Positions 55,060-64,000 of a DNA stretch of 64,000 nucleotides are shown in pieces. The stretch is from positions 248,001-312,000 of the forward strand of contig NC_084607.1 in NCBI RefSeq assembly GCF_033807715.1. Reading direction: 5' to 3'. Made by a program: the position numbers and the translations under genes. This DNA comes from Cololabis saira. Lineage: Eukaryota > Chordata > Actinopteri > Beloniformes > Belonidae. Below the pieces are notes generated by a model. The model saw only the letters and a list, made by a program, of their open reading frames with translations, did not search any database and was not told the origin of the DNA. The first letter of the stretch is position 1. Each line of letters begins with the position of its first letter.

Positions 55060-55726
55060 GAGGGATCTCTGCAAACACTCCTTCATCTGCTCTCTTCTTT
55101 CTTCTTCCCTCTACAGCTGATGGAGGGATCTCTGCTAACACTCCTTTATCTGCTCTCTTCTCTATTCTTCCTCTACAGCTGATGGAGGGATCTCTGCTAA
55201 CACTCCTTTATTTGCTCTCTTCTTTCTTCTTCCTCTACAGCTGATGGAGGGATCTCTTCAAACACTCCTTTATCTGCTCTCTTCTTTCTTCTTCCTCTAC
55301 AGCTGATGGAGGGATCTCTGCTAACACTCCATTATCTGCTCTCTTCTTTCTTCTTCCTCTACAGCTGATGGGGGGGATCTCTGCAAACACTCCTTTATCT
55401 GCTCTCTTCTTTCTTCTACAGCTGATGGAGGGATCTCTTCAAACACTCCTTTATCTGCTCTCTTCTTTCTTCTTCCTCTACAGCTGATGGAGGGATCTCT
55501 GCTAACACTCCATTATCTGATCTCTTCTTTCTTCTTCCTCTACAGCTGATGGAGGGATCTCTTCAAACACTCCTTTATCTGCTCTCTTCTTTCTTCTTCC
55601 TCTACAGCTGATGGAGGGATATCTGCAAACACTCCTTTATCTGCTCTCTTCTTTCTTCTACAGCTGATGGAGGGATCTCTGCAAAAACTCCTTTATCTGC
55701 TCTCTTCTTTCTTCTTCCCTGTACAG
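55060..55726 (+). repeat. Tandem array of 3' splice-site-like sequences
   Basis: Eleven repeats of 51-63 bp, each with CTCTTCTTTCTTCTTCCTCTACAG followed by CTGATGGAGGGATC (the first words of the last copy differ). AG dinucleotides fall at 55116, 55178, 55240, 55302, 55364, 55421, 55483, 55545, 55607, 55663 and 55726. Each unit has a long pyrimidine tract, CTACAG, and 12-40 bp upstream a possible branch-point-like CTAAC in several copies. Joined in phase 2 to LRR exon 5, the first ten acceptors give Ser then TGA. Confidence 0.85.
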
Positions 55727-56045
55727 CTGGAGATTGTGAGAGTGTCCAGGACGGATGAGTTGTGTCCTGATCGTCCTCAGAGTGGAAGCAGCACCAGTTT
55801 GTGTGGACAGACTCTGAATGGACCGTGATGAAGATGAAGATGAAGATGTACATAGTTTCAGCTCAGTTTGTTTCTGATTTCCCTGGTTTTACAAACTTCT
55901 CAGATATTCATGTATTTCAGTGGCAGCTGGTGTAGTTTTCTCCAGGGGGGTTTATACCAAACTCCTAAATAGACATATACCAAAAAGCAGGCAAATGATG
56001 TACTAAAGTATCACTTCTGTATTTGAATAAATAAAATCAACAATG
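55727..56045 (+). CDS. Exon 12: terminal exon, short coding end and 3' UTR
   Basis: If spliced at the last array acceptor (AG at 55725-55726), phase 2 gives four more residues (Ser-Trp-Arg-Leu) and a TGA at 55737. A different frame stays open to 55830 but does not match the phase. A poly(A) signal AATAAATAAA lies at 56024-56035. There is no other strong AATAAA nearby. The exact acceptor and the transcript end are inferred. Confidence 0.45.
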
Positions 56046-56204
56046 GCAACATTATAATGACATGCAGTGTTTTTTTATTTGTACATAAATGTTGTAGTTT
56101 TTATGACAAGTTTCTTCTCCATAGAGAGCAGGGCCGATGCATTAAGACAATGCTGTGCCGTTATGTTCCTGAGGAAGGTCTTGATTCTCTTCAGAAGTCT
56201 CTCA

Positions 56205-56612
56205 GATAAGAAGAGCCACAGTCTCTGAGAAGTTTCCTGAAGATTATTCCCCATGAAGAGCTGCTACAGAGCCACAGTCTCTGAGAAGTTTCCTGAAGAT
56301 TATTCTCCATCAAGAACTGCTACACAGCCACAGTCTCTGAGAAGTTTCCTGAAGATTATTCCCCATGAAGAGCTGCTACAGAGCCACAGTCTCTGAGAAG
56401 TTTCCTGGAGATTATTCACATGAAGAGCTGCTACAGAGCCACAGTCTCTGAGAAGTTTCCTGGAGATTATTCACATGAAGAGCTGCTACAGAGCCACAGT
56501 CTCTGAGAAGTTTCCTGAAGATTATTCCCCATGAAGAGCTGCTACAGAGCTACAGTCTCTGAGAAGTTTCCTGAAGATTATTCCCATGAAAAGCTGCTAC
56601 AGAACCACAGCA
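56205..56612. repeat. 56-62 bp minisatellite
   Basis: Seven copies of a unit with GAGCCACAGTCTCTGAGAAG and TTTCCTGAAGATTATTC. It starts about 160 bp after the poly(A) signal. No coding sense. Confidence 0.9.
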
Positions 56613-56836
56613 CTCATCGCTGCTGTCGGTGAGGGCCAGTTCAGTTTAATTCAATAAATCAGCTTTACAGTATGTTGGAGCCATATTTGGAAAGAGTGAT
56701 TATATAATTTAGATTTTGTAATATTTGATTCAACTGTATGGTAAGTAATACGCCGTTTTTAATATCAGTCCACAACGTGCTTGCTTAATTTGGATTTTTG
56801 ATTTGAAGATTTTATTTCGAACATGCATAAGAAAGC

Positions 56837-56838
<2 letters not shown>

Positions 56839-56913
<75 letters not shown>
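56839..56913. repeat. TA microsatellite
   Basis: 75 bp of alternating TA. Confidence 0.95.
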
Positions 56914-56921
<8 letters not shown>

Positions 56922-57700
56922 CACATATTAATCACACATGTATTCACATATTTTTGCTGTTCTAAATTACCGTAAGGTATTTTTTTAATTGTTCTTAATA
57001 CTGTTAACTACAAATATGCTGCTTTAAGCCAATGTTTATTCAACTTTCCGCAAAAAAAAGCTTTTGACCTGAATGTAACATTCCTTCATAAATACAAACA
57101 CAATGTCGTCCCCAACTTTACACTTGTAAAGACTAACTTAAGATTCCTTGTTTTTTTAAGCAGCTCAGAGTAAAACAATGAACCACATGCATCACGAACA
57201 TTGTACAAGAAGTGCATTGGTCAGTTAAATTTTCCATGCAATTATTTCAGACGTCATATGGAGGAAATAAAAGGCTCAAGAAATATCCCCTTCTCCTCAG
57301 TGGGATCAAAACAGGGGGATACAAAACAAAAGCACAAACAAATAAAGTGCACATGTAACAGCAGGGAGTAACTCAACCTATAAAGTGCAGACCGTTTCCT
57401 CACCTGGATCCTCAGAGCTCAGCCATAAACTTATGGCTACAAATAAAGTTTGATTTGACTTGTCCTTTTTTGTTGCGTTGTCTGCTTTTTTTACCTTGTC
57501 TGCACATATTAATGGTTAATACCAGGCTGGTAAGAACCTAAGGCATATATATGTGCATTGTTAAAATAAAGTACGTATGATACTTTTTTTTTAATATGTC
57601 AAATATATTTATCTTATTAATATACATATATACATATACACGCATACATACGCATACACATACATGCATATATACATATGATAACCTGGATAAATCCAGT
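56914..57700. other. No gene recognised
   Basis: AT-rich sequence with a short alternating TA/CA region at 57620-57680. A 62-bp piece at 57485-57545 is repeated at 58078-58140 and so brackets the DIRS-like fragment. Confidence 0.4.
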
Positions 57701-58077
57701 AACTGCTGTGGAAGTGCAACAAGGGAAAGACAATGTGACGGTTTGAAAGACTGCTGACTGGAGGGAAAGACTCCAACGGGGCTGTCTGTGGACTAGCGAT
57801 CCATGATGGCCCCGTCGCTTGATAAGTGCACAAAGGCCACCCCTGATTGCTACGAAAAACCTAAAGAGGAAAACACCCCTCGAGTGTGCAGGCCGTAGGT
57901 CGAGTCTGCGAGCATTCATGACCTACGGCCTGGATGCCTGAGCACCGTCCACTCGGCTGCAGTACGCCAACAGGTGGAAGTTGTTTTCCGACTGGTGTAG
58001 GGGTCGAAGTGAAGATCCGGTACATGGTTCCGTGCCTACTGTCCTTGAGTTCCTGCAGTCCCTTCTGTTTTTTTTTT
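57700..58077 (+). pseudogene. DIRS-like retroelement fragment (tyrosine recombinase N-terminal part)
   Basis: A plus-strand reading near 57945-58068 gives APSTRLQYANRWKLFSDWCR followed by EDPVHGSVPTVLEFLQSLL. This matches the SAM-like N-terminal domain of DIRS-type tyrosine recombinases (the Y.....W..F..WC pattern, then FLQ). Only about 45 residues are recognisable and the frame ends in a T run. The sequence before it (57700-57940) has no clear domain. Confidence 0.5.
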
Positions 58078-58139
58078 TTTTTTACCTTGTCTGCACACAT
58101 ATTAAGGATTGATACCATGACGGTAGAAACCAAAGGTAT

Positions 58140-58211
58140 AAGGTATAGCGTCTTTGAGTGCCCTGAAAAGCGCTATATAAATAAAATGTATTATTATTAT
58201 TATTATTATTT

Positions 58212-58277
<66 letters not shown>
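58140..58277 (+). repeat. LINE/SINE-type tail with ATT microsatellite
   Basis: GCCCTGAAAAGCGCTATATAAATAAAATG followed by ATT/TAA trinucleotides, a retroposon 3' end. Confidence 0.7.
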
Positions 58278-58279
<2 letters not shown>

Positions 58280-58317
58280 CATCTTTGTATAATATAATAT
58301 TGATAAATTATTAAGTT

Positions 58318-58445
58318 TTGTTGTCCTGCCAATCGAGGCCCAAATCCTCCATGGCAGGACCCTTCTACACCAAGAAAACCTACAGGTCATTACAGGTCAC
58401 TCTGTATAAAAGTGTCTGCTTAACGATTGTCATGTAATGTAAAAC
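58318..58445 (+). mobile_element. SINE 3'-end fragment
   Basis: CACTCTGTATAAAAGTGTCTGCTTAACG followed by ATGTAATGTAAA is the common 3' tail of fish SINEs. The head is not recognisable. Confidence 0.5.
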
Positions 58446-58819
58446 AGTTTTAATGATTTGTAATGATATAGACTGGTGTCTTACATTTCCGAGTCTTTAA
58501 CTTGTGTGTATGTCTGTAAATTTCTACACTGAAAAAATCAATCTAAGCGCATGTAAATATAACATATTTAAATCTGTGATACTAACAGTTAAAAATGAAG
58601 TTTGTTGCTTTACATGAAAACATCTGGTTTTGAACTTAATCTGCATTTGTTCAAAAAACAAGACATTGTGCATTTTTCCCTGAACCAGCAGTTTTTCTGT
58701 AATCCCAGTAATCTTTACATTTACACACAAACTACATATTTACTTTTCCTTTAACAGTTTTAATCTATTGGGCAGATTGACCAGCGTTTAGATGAATCAT
58801 GTTTTATTTGTTTAAGTAG

Positions 58820-59565
58820 AAACCACAGTAAAAAAATCTTGCTTGATCTACTTTAAAAAAATTAAGGCAACTTTTTCGCATGAGATTTTTATGTAGATCA
58901 AGAAAGACTAGTCTTTGTATAAACTACTTCATTTTTACTATGTACAAAATTCATTTGCAAGTAAAGTCAACTTAATTTTGATAAATAAAGTAAACTTAAC
59001 ACAATTAAGTTGACTGTACTTGCAAAATGTATTATTTACATACAAAAATCAAGTAGTTTATACAAAGACTAGTCTTTCCTGATCTACATAATAATCTCAT
59101 GCAAAAAGCACAATATTTGTATCAGTAAACACACATTTTTACACCATTTTCAGCTAAATTAATTATTATCTTTTATCCCTGTGTCATTGAGGATTTTAAT
59201 TAATTAATTATGTATTTATTTATTTAATTTTGGCACAAAGAATACTCCATATTACACCACTAGAGGTCGCTGTTGCTGCGGCGTCTTAACGCTGCAGTTG
59301 AAAGGTGTATTTTAGTCTTATTTGATTAAATTAACACCATTTTTAGGTTTTATTACATTAATTAGGAGAAGGAAACGCCTCCTTTGGCCCTTGATGGAGT
59401 TTAAATCCCAGTCAGGAGCAGGATTTACATTTAACTCAAACCTTAACGTCCTTACAGTCGACTAAACAACTGAATAGTAAAAATAAAATAAAAATAGAAT
59501 AATAATGATATTAATAATCTCATGCGAAAAAGTTGCCTTATTTTTTTAAGTAGATCCAGCACAAT
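58820..59565. mobile_element. Palindromic MITE
   Basis: An inner inverted repeat (58838-58960 against 58990-59110) shares CAAAGACTAGTCTTTGTAT-like arms, AAGTTGAC/GTCAACTT and GTAGATCA. The terminal piece GATCTACTT..AAGGCAACTTTTTCGCATGAGAT at 58845 recurs inverted at 59517-59560. The inner palindrome of about 270 bp can fold into a long hairpin. No coding capacity. Confidence 0.7.
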
Positions 59566-59611
59566 ATCAGTGTATAAACTGAAACAGTTTAGATGAGAAG
59601 TAACGAGGTTT

Positions 59612-59728
<117 letters not shown>

Positions 59729-59819
59729 ATGTGTGTGTGATACTGCATGACACTCTCAAGTTTCAGTCAGGGAGCCGAAGAAGCAGATGGACGGAGCAGA
59801 CGGGGCAGACGGATAAACA

Positions 59820-60230
59820 TCAGGGTTACGCTGAGGGTCAGACTGTTTACTGGACTAACTGGGAACGAACCAGCAGGACTAACTGGGAACGAACCAGCAG
59901 GACTTACTGGGAACTAAACTCAACAACCAGGTAAGAACCATCACGGATTCACTTCAGACCAGCCGTGGTTGTGTTACGGTTAGGGTTAGGGTTAGGGTTA
60001 GGGTAAGGGTAAGGGTTAGGGTTAGGATTTGGGTTATTAGACTAATCCTACGCTGAGGGTCAGGCTGTTTACTGGATTAACCGGTTAGGGTTAGGGTTAG
60101 GGTGAGGGTTATTAACCGTACGCTGAGGGTCAGGCTGTTTACTGGACTAACTGGGAACTAACCACAACCACCAGGTAAGAACCATCACGTATTCACTTCA
60201 GACCAGCCGTGGGTCTGAGAAACAGCTCGT
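59820..60230. repeat. Tandem blocks with interstitial telomere-like repeats
   Basis: A block containing ACGCTGAGGGTCAGGCTGTT and ACCATCACGGATTCACTTCA is repeated around 59827, 60049 and 60118. Between copies lie runs of TTAGGG variants (59982-60035 and 60084-60110). TTAGGG is the vertebrate telomere unit. Confidence 0.8.
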
Positions 60231-60407
60231 ATCAAGGTCATGTTTTCTTCTGTTGCACCTGTAACCCAGTGTTAAAATGTGGTGGTGCCACTGCACTACA
60301 AAAAAAGTGTGCGTTACCCCCTCTACTACATTCACCAGCTCCATAACCCACACGGCCCCTCCATCACCGCTCCAACCAACACAATGGAGAGCTAAGCCCA
60401 GGGAGCA

Positions 60408-60462
60408 TATGAACTATGAACTATGAACTATGAACTATGAACTATGAACTATGAACTATGGC
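60408..60462. repeat. 7-bp minisatellite (GAACTAT)
   Basis: Seven to eight direct copies. Confidence 0.9.
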
Positions 60463-60479
60463 CAATGACTGACTGAGTC

Positions 60480-60725
60480 ACTTTGGGCTTTTGATTTTTT
60501 CTCAACTGTTGCTGTTTATTTTATTTTGGTTTATTTAATAATAATATCGTTTCAAGCATATTTACAGTGTCTGAGGTTCTTTATGTTCAATGTAATTCCT
60601 TCTCATAACCACCTACTTCTGAAAGAAGTCAAACTACCTATTCCCATATGGTATATGTTACATAATTGTGGCGAGCCAGCCAGGAGAAGGTTATTGATTA
60701 ACTTATAGATACGCTCCACTTAAAG
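60480..60725 (+). mobile_element. Gypsy-type LTR end and leader
   Basis: TGGCGAGCCAGCCAGGAGAAGG at 60669 looks like the primer-binding region found just after the LTR of fish Gypsy elements, and a gag-like frame begins 60 bp later. The upstream AT-rich stretch is probably the end of the LTR. No second LTR is seen. Confidence 0.45.
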
Positions 60726-61114
60726 ATGGAAGTATTTGAACATTTCAAAATTCCAAATGCAGTGTTGGTAAATGGAGTGGAGGAAATTGATTATGATGAG
60801 GTTGTGGATTTTCTGAAACAATATGGTCTCATTAATAGGACTAAAATTATCAAGACAACTCAATCACAATTTAATATATGGTTGTTGAATATGCCTCAGG
60901 ATCTGCAATGCTATCTCTAGAGATATTGCCACATACATATATCACAACTGACGAAGAAAACACGTTCATCATTCAAAACTTGTCCGAATTGTACACAAAA
61001 AGAGTGGGAGGTACAAAGACCAAATCCTACTTGGATGATTTAAAAACTTTGGCTCAAGGAAGCGGAAAGGACTATAATGAAGTTCTCAAGGACATGATGT
61101 CCCAAATTGGTTAA
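60726..61114 (+). pseudogene. Gag-like (PNMA-type N-terminal domain) fragment
   Basis: The ATG at 60726 opens a 64-codon frame (MEVFEHFKIPNAVLVNGVEE..., then DEVVDFLKQYG). After a shift near 60885 the next frame continues VVEYASGSAMLSLEI, FIIQNLSELYTKRVGGTKTK and LKDMMSQIG, stopping at 61112. This resembles the RRM-like N-terminal half of PNMA/ZCCHC-type proteins and the Gypsy gags from which they derive. The single frameshift and the missing capsid C-terminus and zinc knuckle make it a broken, truncated copy. A host PNMA-like gene is less likely given the leader. Confidence 0.55.
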
Positions 61115-61115
61115 T

Positions 61116-61855
61116 CCATTTCTTCCTGATTTGTGAAGCTGCTTCAAAACAACTCGAACCGTTTTCATCAACAAAAAATTTATATAAATGAGCAGCACAT
61201 TCATCTCTGAACTCAGGTTTCAGTTGAGGATTAAACATAGATTTGTGACGTCATGTTTTATTTCTGTATTAGTCAAAATGTAAAAATCATAAACTAGACA
61301 GTTTTTTTGACTTCATGACGGTAACATGTTTGAATGTGTGCGTGTTCTGATTTCAGCTCATCAGACTTTCTACTCAGTAAAACAGTTTATCTTCGCTGAA
61401 ACTTTTACTATTGTTAAAGTTTTCACATTCACAGTTGGTTTTGGTTTATTTATCTATTTAACCCCCTAGCAGAGCCGTTTCTGTGGACATCCAGACCACA
61501 GTTGTATTTACACCTGCAACCACCAGGAGGAGCTAAACTACAAGCTTGGCTGCTGCATCAGTGCAGGAACAACATGAGTGTCTTCATTTGATGCAATGTG
61601 AACATTTAAGGTCTTAACCGTGAGGAAATTATACTTTAGATACAAAAACAAATACTTTACAAGTTTATGATATGAAATACAGGAATTATCATTCATTTAC
61701 ACAAGTTCTCCCCATTGAGACACAGGGTCTAAAGAGAACTGTTTTACGTAATAATAACAATCCGGTGTAGATGATAGATAGATAATCTGAAATATAAGCT
61801 TTATACTGAAATCTGACTTTATTTAGAAACTCTGGTTTATTTTATTTTTTTTAAA
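61116..61855. other. No gene recognised
   Basis: Unique-looking sequence. No repeat or reading frame could be supported. Confidence 0.4.
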
Positions 61856-61857
61856 CA

Positions 61858-62400
61858 TTGTTTTTTATGGATTTTTCTAATTTTGCAAACATCACTTCAC
61901 AATACAAAAACCAAACTGCCACACTGGAAAAGAAAAGTCCTGTTGGGAGTTGCTTTCCTTCTTGGTCATTTGTTAGTTCTCTGTTTCATCCTCTGTATCT
62001 AATAATCCTTCAACCGTCTTTGTCGCTGTTCCAGGTCTTGAAAAATTTCCATTTCAGCCATTTGTCCTCCAGCTGCGTCTCTTGCATGCGTCTTAAACGA
62101 TCTGTACATTTTTCCATTATATACATTTCCTGTATTATCTCCATCCATTGTTCCAGATTCGGAGACTCCACTCTACCCCATTTCCTTGTGATAGCTTTTT
62201 ATCCCACTATTAACAATATTTTTACCAGGTATCTATCCCCTACATGCACATTTCCCTCTGTAGAATTACACAAATATAGAACCTGGCAGCACACAGGGAT
62301 CTTATATCTTAACAGCTCTCCCAGAGTTTTATGTACCATCTTCAGAAACAGTTGTACATTATCAAATTTCCAGAATACATGAGCCTGATCTGGGCTTGCT
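61858..62400 (-). pseudogene. L1-type LINE ORF2 C-terminal fragment
   Basis: The minus strand reads FWKFDNVQLFLKMV, then RYKIPVCCQVLYL, WGRVESPNLEQWMEIIQEMY and KWLKWKFF in shifting frames. This is the region after the RT in L1 elements (the tryptophan-rich tail of ORF2). It is interrupted by stops and is a 5'-truncated remnant. Confidence 0.65.
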
Positions 62401-62490
62401 GTTAACTATCGTTATCCCTGAACGCTATCGTTATCCTTACTGCTTCCTGCTCCGCTACTCCCTCCAGTAGGGAAGATTCATATTCATATT

Positions 62491-63240
62491 TTTAGGGCCC
62501 AAGCACTTACCGTGCAAGGGCCCTATTGTATCTGTAGGAATTGTTCCTGTTCTCGTTGTTTTTATTTTTCAGACGAAATGAGGGCCTTTTTCCCCCTAAA
62601 CGTGCCCCAAAAGTCACGAAATTCTGCACCAAGCCAGGCCTGGTGAAAAATTAGATATTTAATGGTTTGCATTAATGGGCGTGGCCTAACGGCTCAACAG
62701 CGCCCCCTAGAAAACTTTGTACCTCAAGCCCCACAATACGGTTTGACGTACATGCACGAAAATCGCTACACACCTGTATCATGTCACAACTTAAAGAAAA
62801 GTCTCTTGGCGCCATGGCCCAAACCCAAGAGGCAGTCGGACATTTTGAAGATTTTGAATTAATCATGTAATTTAGTGCAATTTATGCTATTCCTTCGGCA
62901 GTTAATACGGCCCGAACCGTAACGTGCACCCAGGTGTGTTATACATCAAAATGTGTGTCTCCATCCTCTGACGATGTGCATTACTTTTCTCAGTCAAAAG
63001 CGTTACCGTGGCGACGATAGATGCCAAAAAGCGCGCCCCCCCTTCATGTGATTGGTCCATATTTGATAGTTCCTACTTTCTACCGTAACTTTTTAATGGT
63101 TTGATGTAAAGAGTCGTGGGTGGTTTCATCCGCTAAATATCCAGGCCTGAAGAATCTCCATCAAGTCATACAAGCTTCCAGTGCAGCCTGAACCTGCACA
63201 AGTGGTGGAGGACCGTTCATCGCTGCTTGCATCTTTAATT
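62491..63240 (-). mobile_element. Single inverted copy of the array family
   Basis: From TTAGGGCCCAAGCACTT (3' end of the family, minus strand) to GTTCATCGCTGCTTGCATCTTTAA (5' end). At 750 bp it contains one long module with the X-box (about 63001) and YY1-like sites but only traces of the CCAAT/GC module. It therefore approximates the elementary unit from which the 11-kb composite grew. Confidence 0.85.
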
Positions 63241-63356
63241 TCCAATTGGTCTTTTTCCCAGAGCGGGTGTGAATTTCAGTTATATGTCTAGATGCCTCAG
63301 ATACTCTTATCTGGAGTTCTAGTTGTCTTCCTATCCTATCCCCGTGTTCATGGTAG

Positions 63357-63380
63357 TTAGGGTTAGGGTTAGGGTTAGGT
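63357..63380. repeat. Short interstitial telomere-like repeat
   Basis: TTAGGG four times (AGTTAGGGTTAGGGTTAGGG). Confidence 0.85.
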
Positions 63381-63698
63381 TATGTTTGGAACGTTGTATT
63401 CATTTCGTAGTTTCAGATGTGGAGAGAAGATTGAATACAGTTTCTAGACTCGTCCTCTTCGTAAGCAGGCCAGGAGTAAGAGACTCATATTTATCCACTT
63501 CAATGAGCTGAATTTTTTTGTGGAGCCTCATGATGCTTAATTTGTTCTTTTTGCATATTCTATTTTGTTAAAAGGTGGGCAAGATAAGCTTTATGCTTCA
63601 AGCCCAGACCTTTTTGGTAAAAATAATCACAATGTTGACAAAAGAAAAACCTGTGTGATCTTGTTTGTTGATTTTTATGCTTGTGATTGACCGAAATA

Positions 63699-63701
63699 AA
63701 T

Positions 63702-63751
<50 letters not shown>
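63699..63751. repeat. ACTA tetranucleotide microsatellite
   Basis: About 13 copies of CTAA/ACTA. Confidence 0.95.
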
Positions 63752-63752
<1 letters not shown>

Positions 63753-64000
63753 TTTAGGGCTTCCCATAATATGCTTTTCGATATGTCTGGGGTGTCGTTC
63801 GTCTGCATATAAAAACTATTTGGGAATAAAGTGACCCATTATCCATACGCCATATTTAAGGAGAATGTTTACAGGGAAAATTTAAATGTAGCTTTAGTGG
63901 GGCGGATAAAACAATGACCTCATAATCTACATATTTCACTGACCTAAAGTTGTTTTGAGTCTAAAAAGAAATATTTGATCCTGGAAAAGGGCTTGTGCGG
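63752..64000 (-). pseudogene. Probable L1 ORF2 fragment
   Basis: A minus-strand reading near 63800-63752 gives NDTPDISKSILWEALKV, like the LWE.FK segment between endonuclease and RT in L1 elements. The remainder is too degenerate to assign. Low-level call. Confidence 0.4.

Larger units (their letters stand above)
23318..56045 (+). other. Gene model: B7/HHLA2-like Ig receptor with C-terminal NLR-type LRR exons
   Basis: The model has twelve exons. It starts with a signal peptide (exon 1), three Ig domains (exons 2-4) and a transmembrane segment with basic tail (exon 5). Exon 6 is a linker, five LRR exons follow, and exon 12 is terminal with a poly(A) signal. Junction phases run 1,1,1,1,1,2,2,2,2,2,2 and match at every join, with GT donors and AG acceptors. 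Summed coding length gives about 689-692 residues. The Ig part resembles fish B7-family ligands of the HHLA2/butyrophilin type, which sit at the plasma membrane and bind lymphocyte receptors. The LRR part is the type attached to NACHT domains in fish NLRs. No NACHT exon is present. Two separate genes, one lacking its 5' end, remain possible; transcript data would decide. Confidence 0.6.

Noticed and set aside
55727..55830. 33-residue open frame (LEIVRVSRTDEL...) as the coding end of the terminal exon
   Set aside because: It needs a phase-0 entry, whereas LRR exon 5 leaves in phase 2, which gives a stop four codons in. Kept only as an alternative.

Overview
This is eukaryotic DNA, almost certainly from a ray-finned (acanthomorph teleost) fish. 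The evidence is spliced exons, several fish retroelement families (Rex1-, Rex3- and L2-type LINEs, L1/Tx1-type LINEs, a Tc1 transposon, hAT and Harbinger-like MITEs, a DIRS-like fragment), long TA/GT microsatellites, and 58-59 residue leucine-rich-repeat exons of the kind amplified in fish NLR genes. Two 500-base N blocks (4001-4500, 11501-12000) are assembly gaps.

Layout. 1-4000: a degenerate minus-strand L1-type LINE split by a tRNA-derived SINE. 5076-16283: an 11-kb tandem composite of one non-autonomous repeat family, dense in CCAAT, GC-box, YY1-, ETS- and RFX X-box-like motifs; a single inverted copy lies at 62491-63240. 16650-20300: an L2 LINE split by a Rex1-like LINE. 20473-22992: DNA transposons nested inside one another. 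23000-56050: one long plus-strand gene model whose introns are packed with mobile elements (Rex3, two more L2 copies, an intact-looking Tc1, a 5.1-kb endogenous retrovirus with matching LTRs, a 1.3-kb LTR element with matching LTRs, and several large minisatellites). 56100-64000: satellites, a palindromic MITE, interstitial telomere-like repeats, a broken Gypsy gag, and L1 fragments.

The only convincing host gene is the 23318-56045 model. Exon 1 encodes a signal peptide, exons 2-4 three immunoglobulin domains (V-C-V-like, as in B7/HHLA2-type ligands) and exon 5 a transmembrane helix with a very basic tail. Exon 6 is a short linker. Five leucine-rich-repeat exons of NLR type follow, then a short 3' terminal exon with a poly(A) signal. 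All exons lie on the same strand with compatible splice phases (1-1-1-1-1-2-2-2-2-2-2), and no NACHT exon lies between the transmembrane exon and the LRR exons. Read literally, this is a cell-surface B7-like receptor carrying NLR-type LRRs on its cytoplasmic side, about 690 residues long, an architecture I do not recognise as described. The last intron ends in an array of eleven near-identical 3' splice-site-like sequences, each of which would put a stop codon within one to five codons.

All other coding sequence belongs to mobile elements, and most of it is broken. The Tc1 transposase is the one full-length reading frame, with a small apparent internal deletion.
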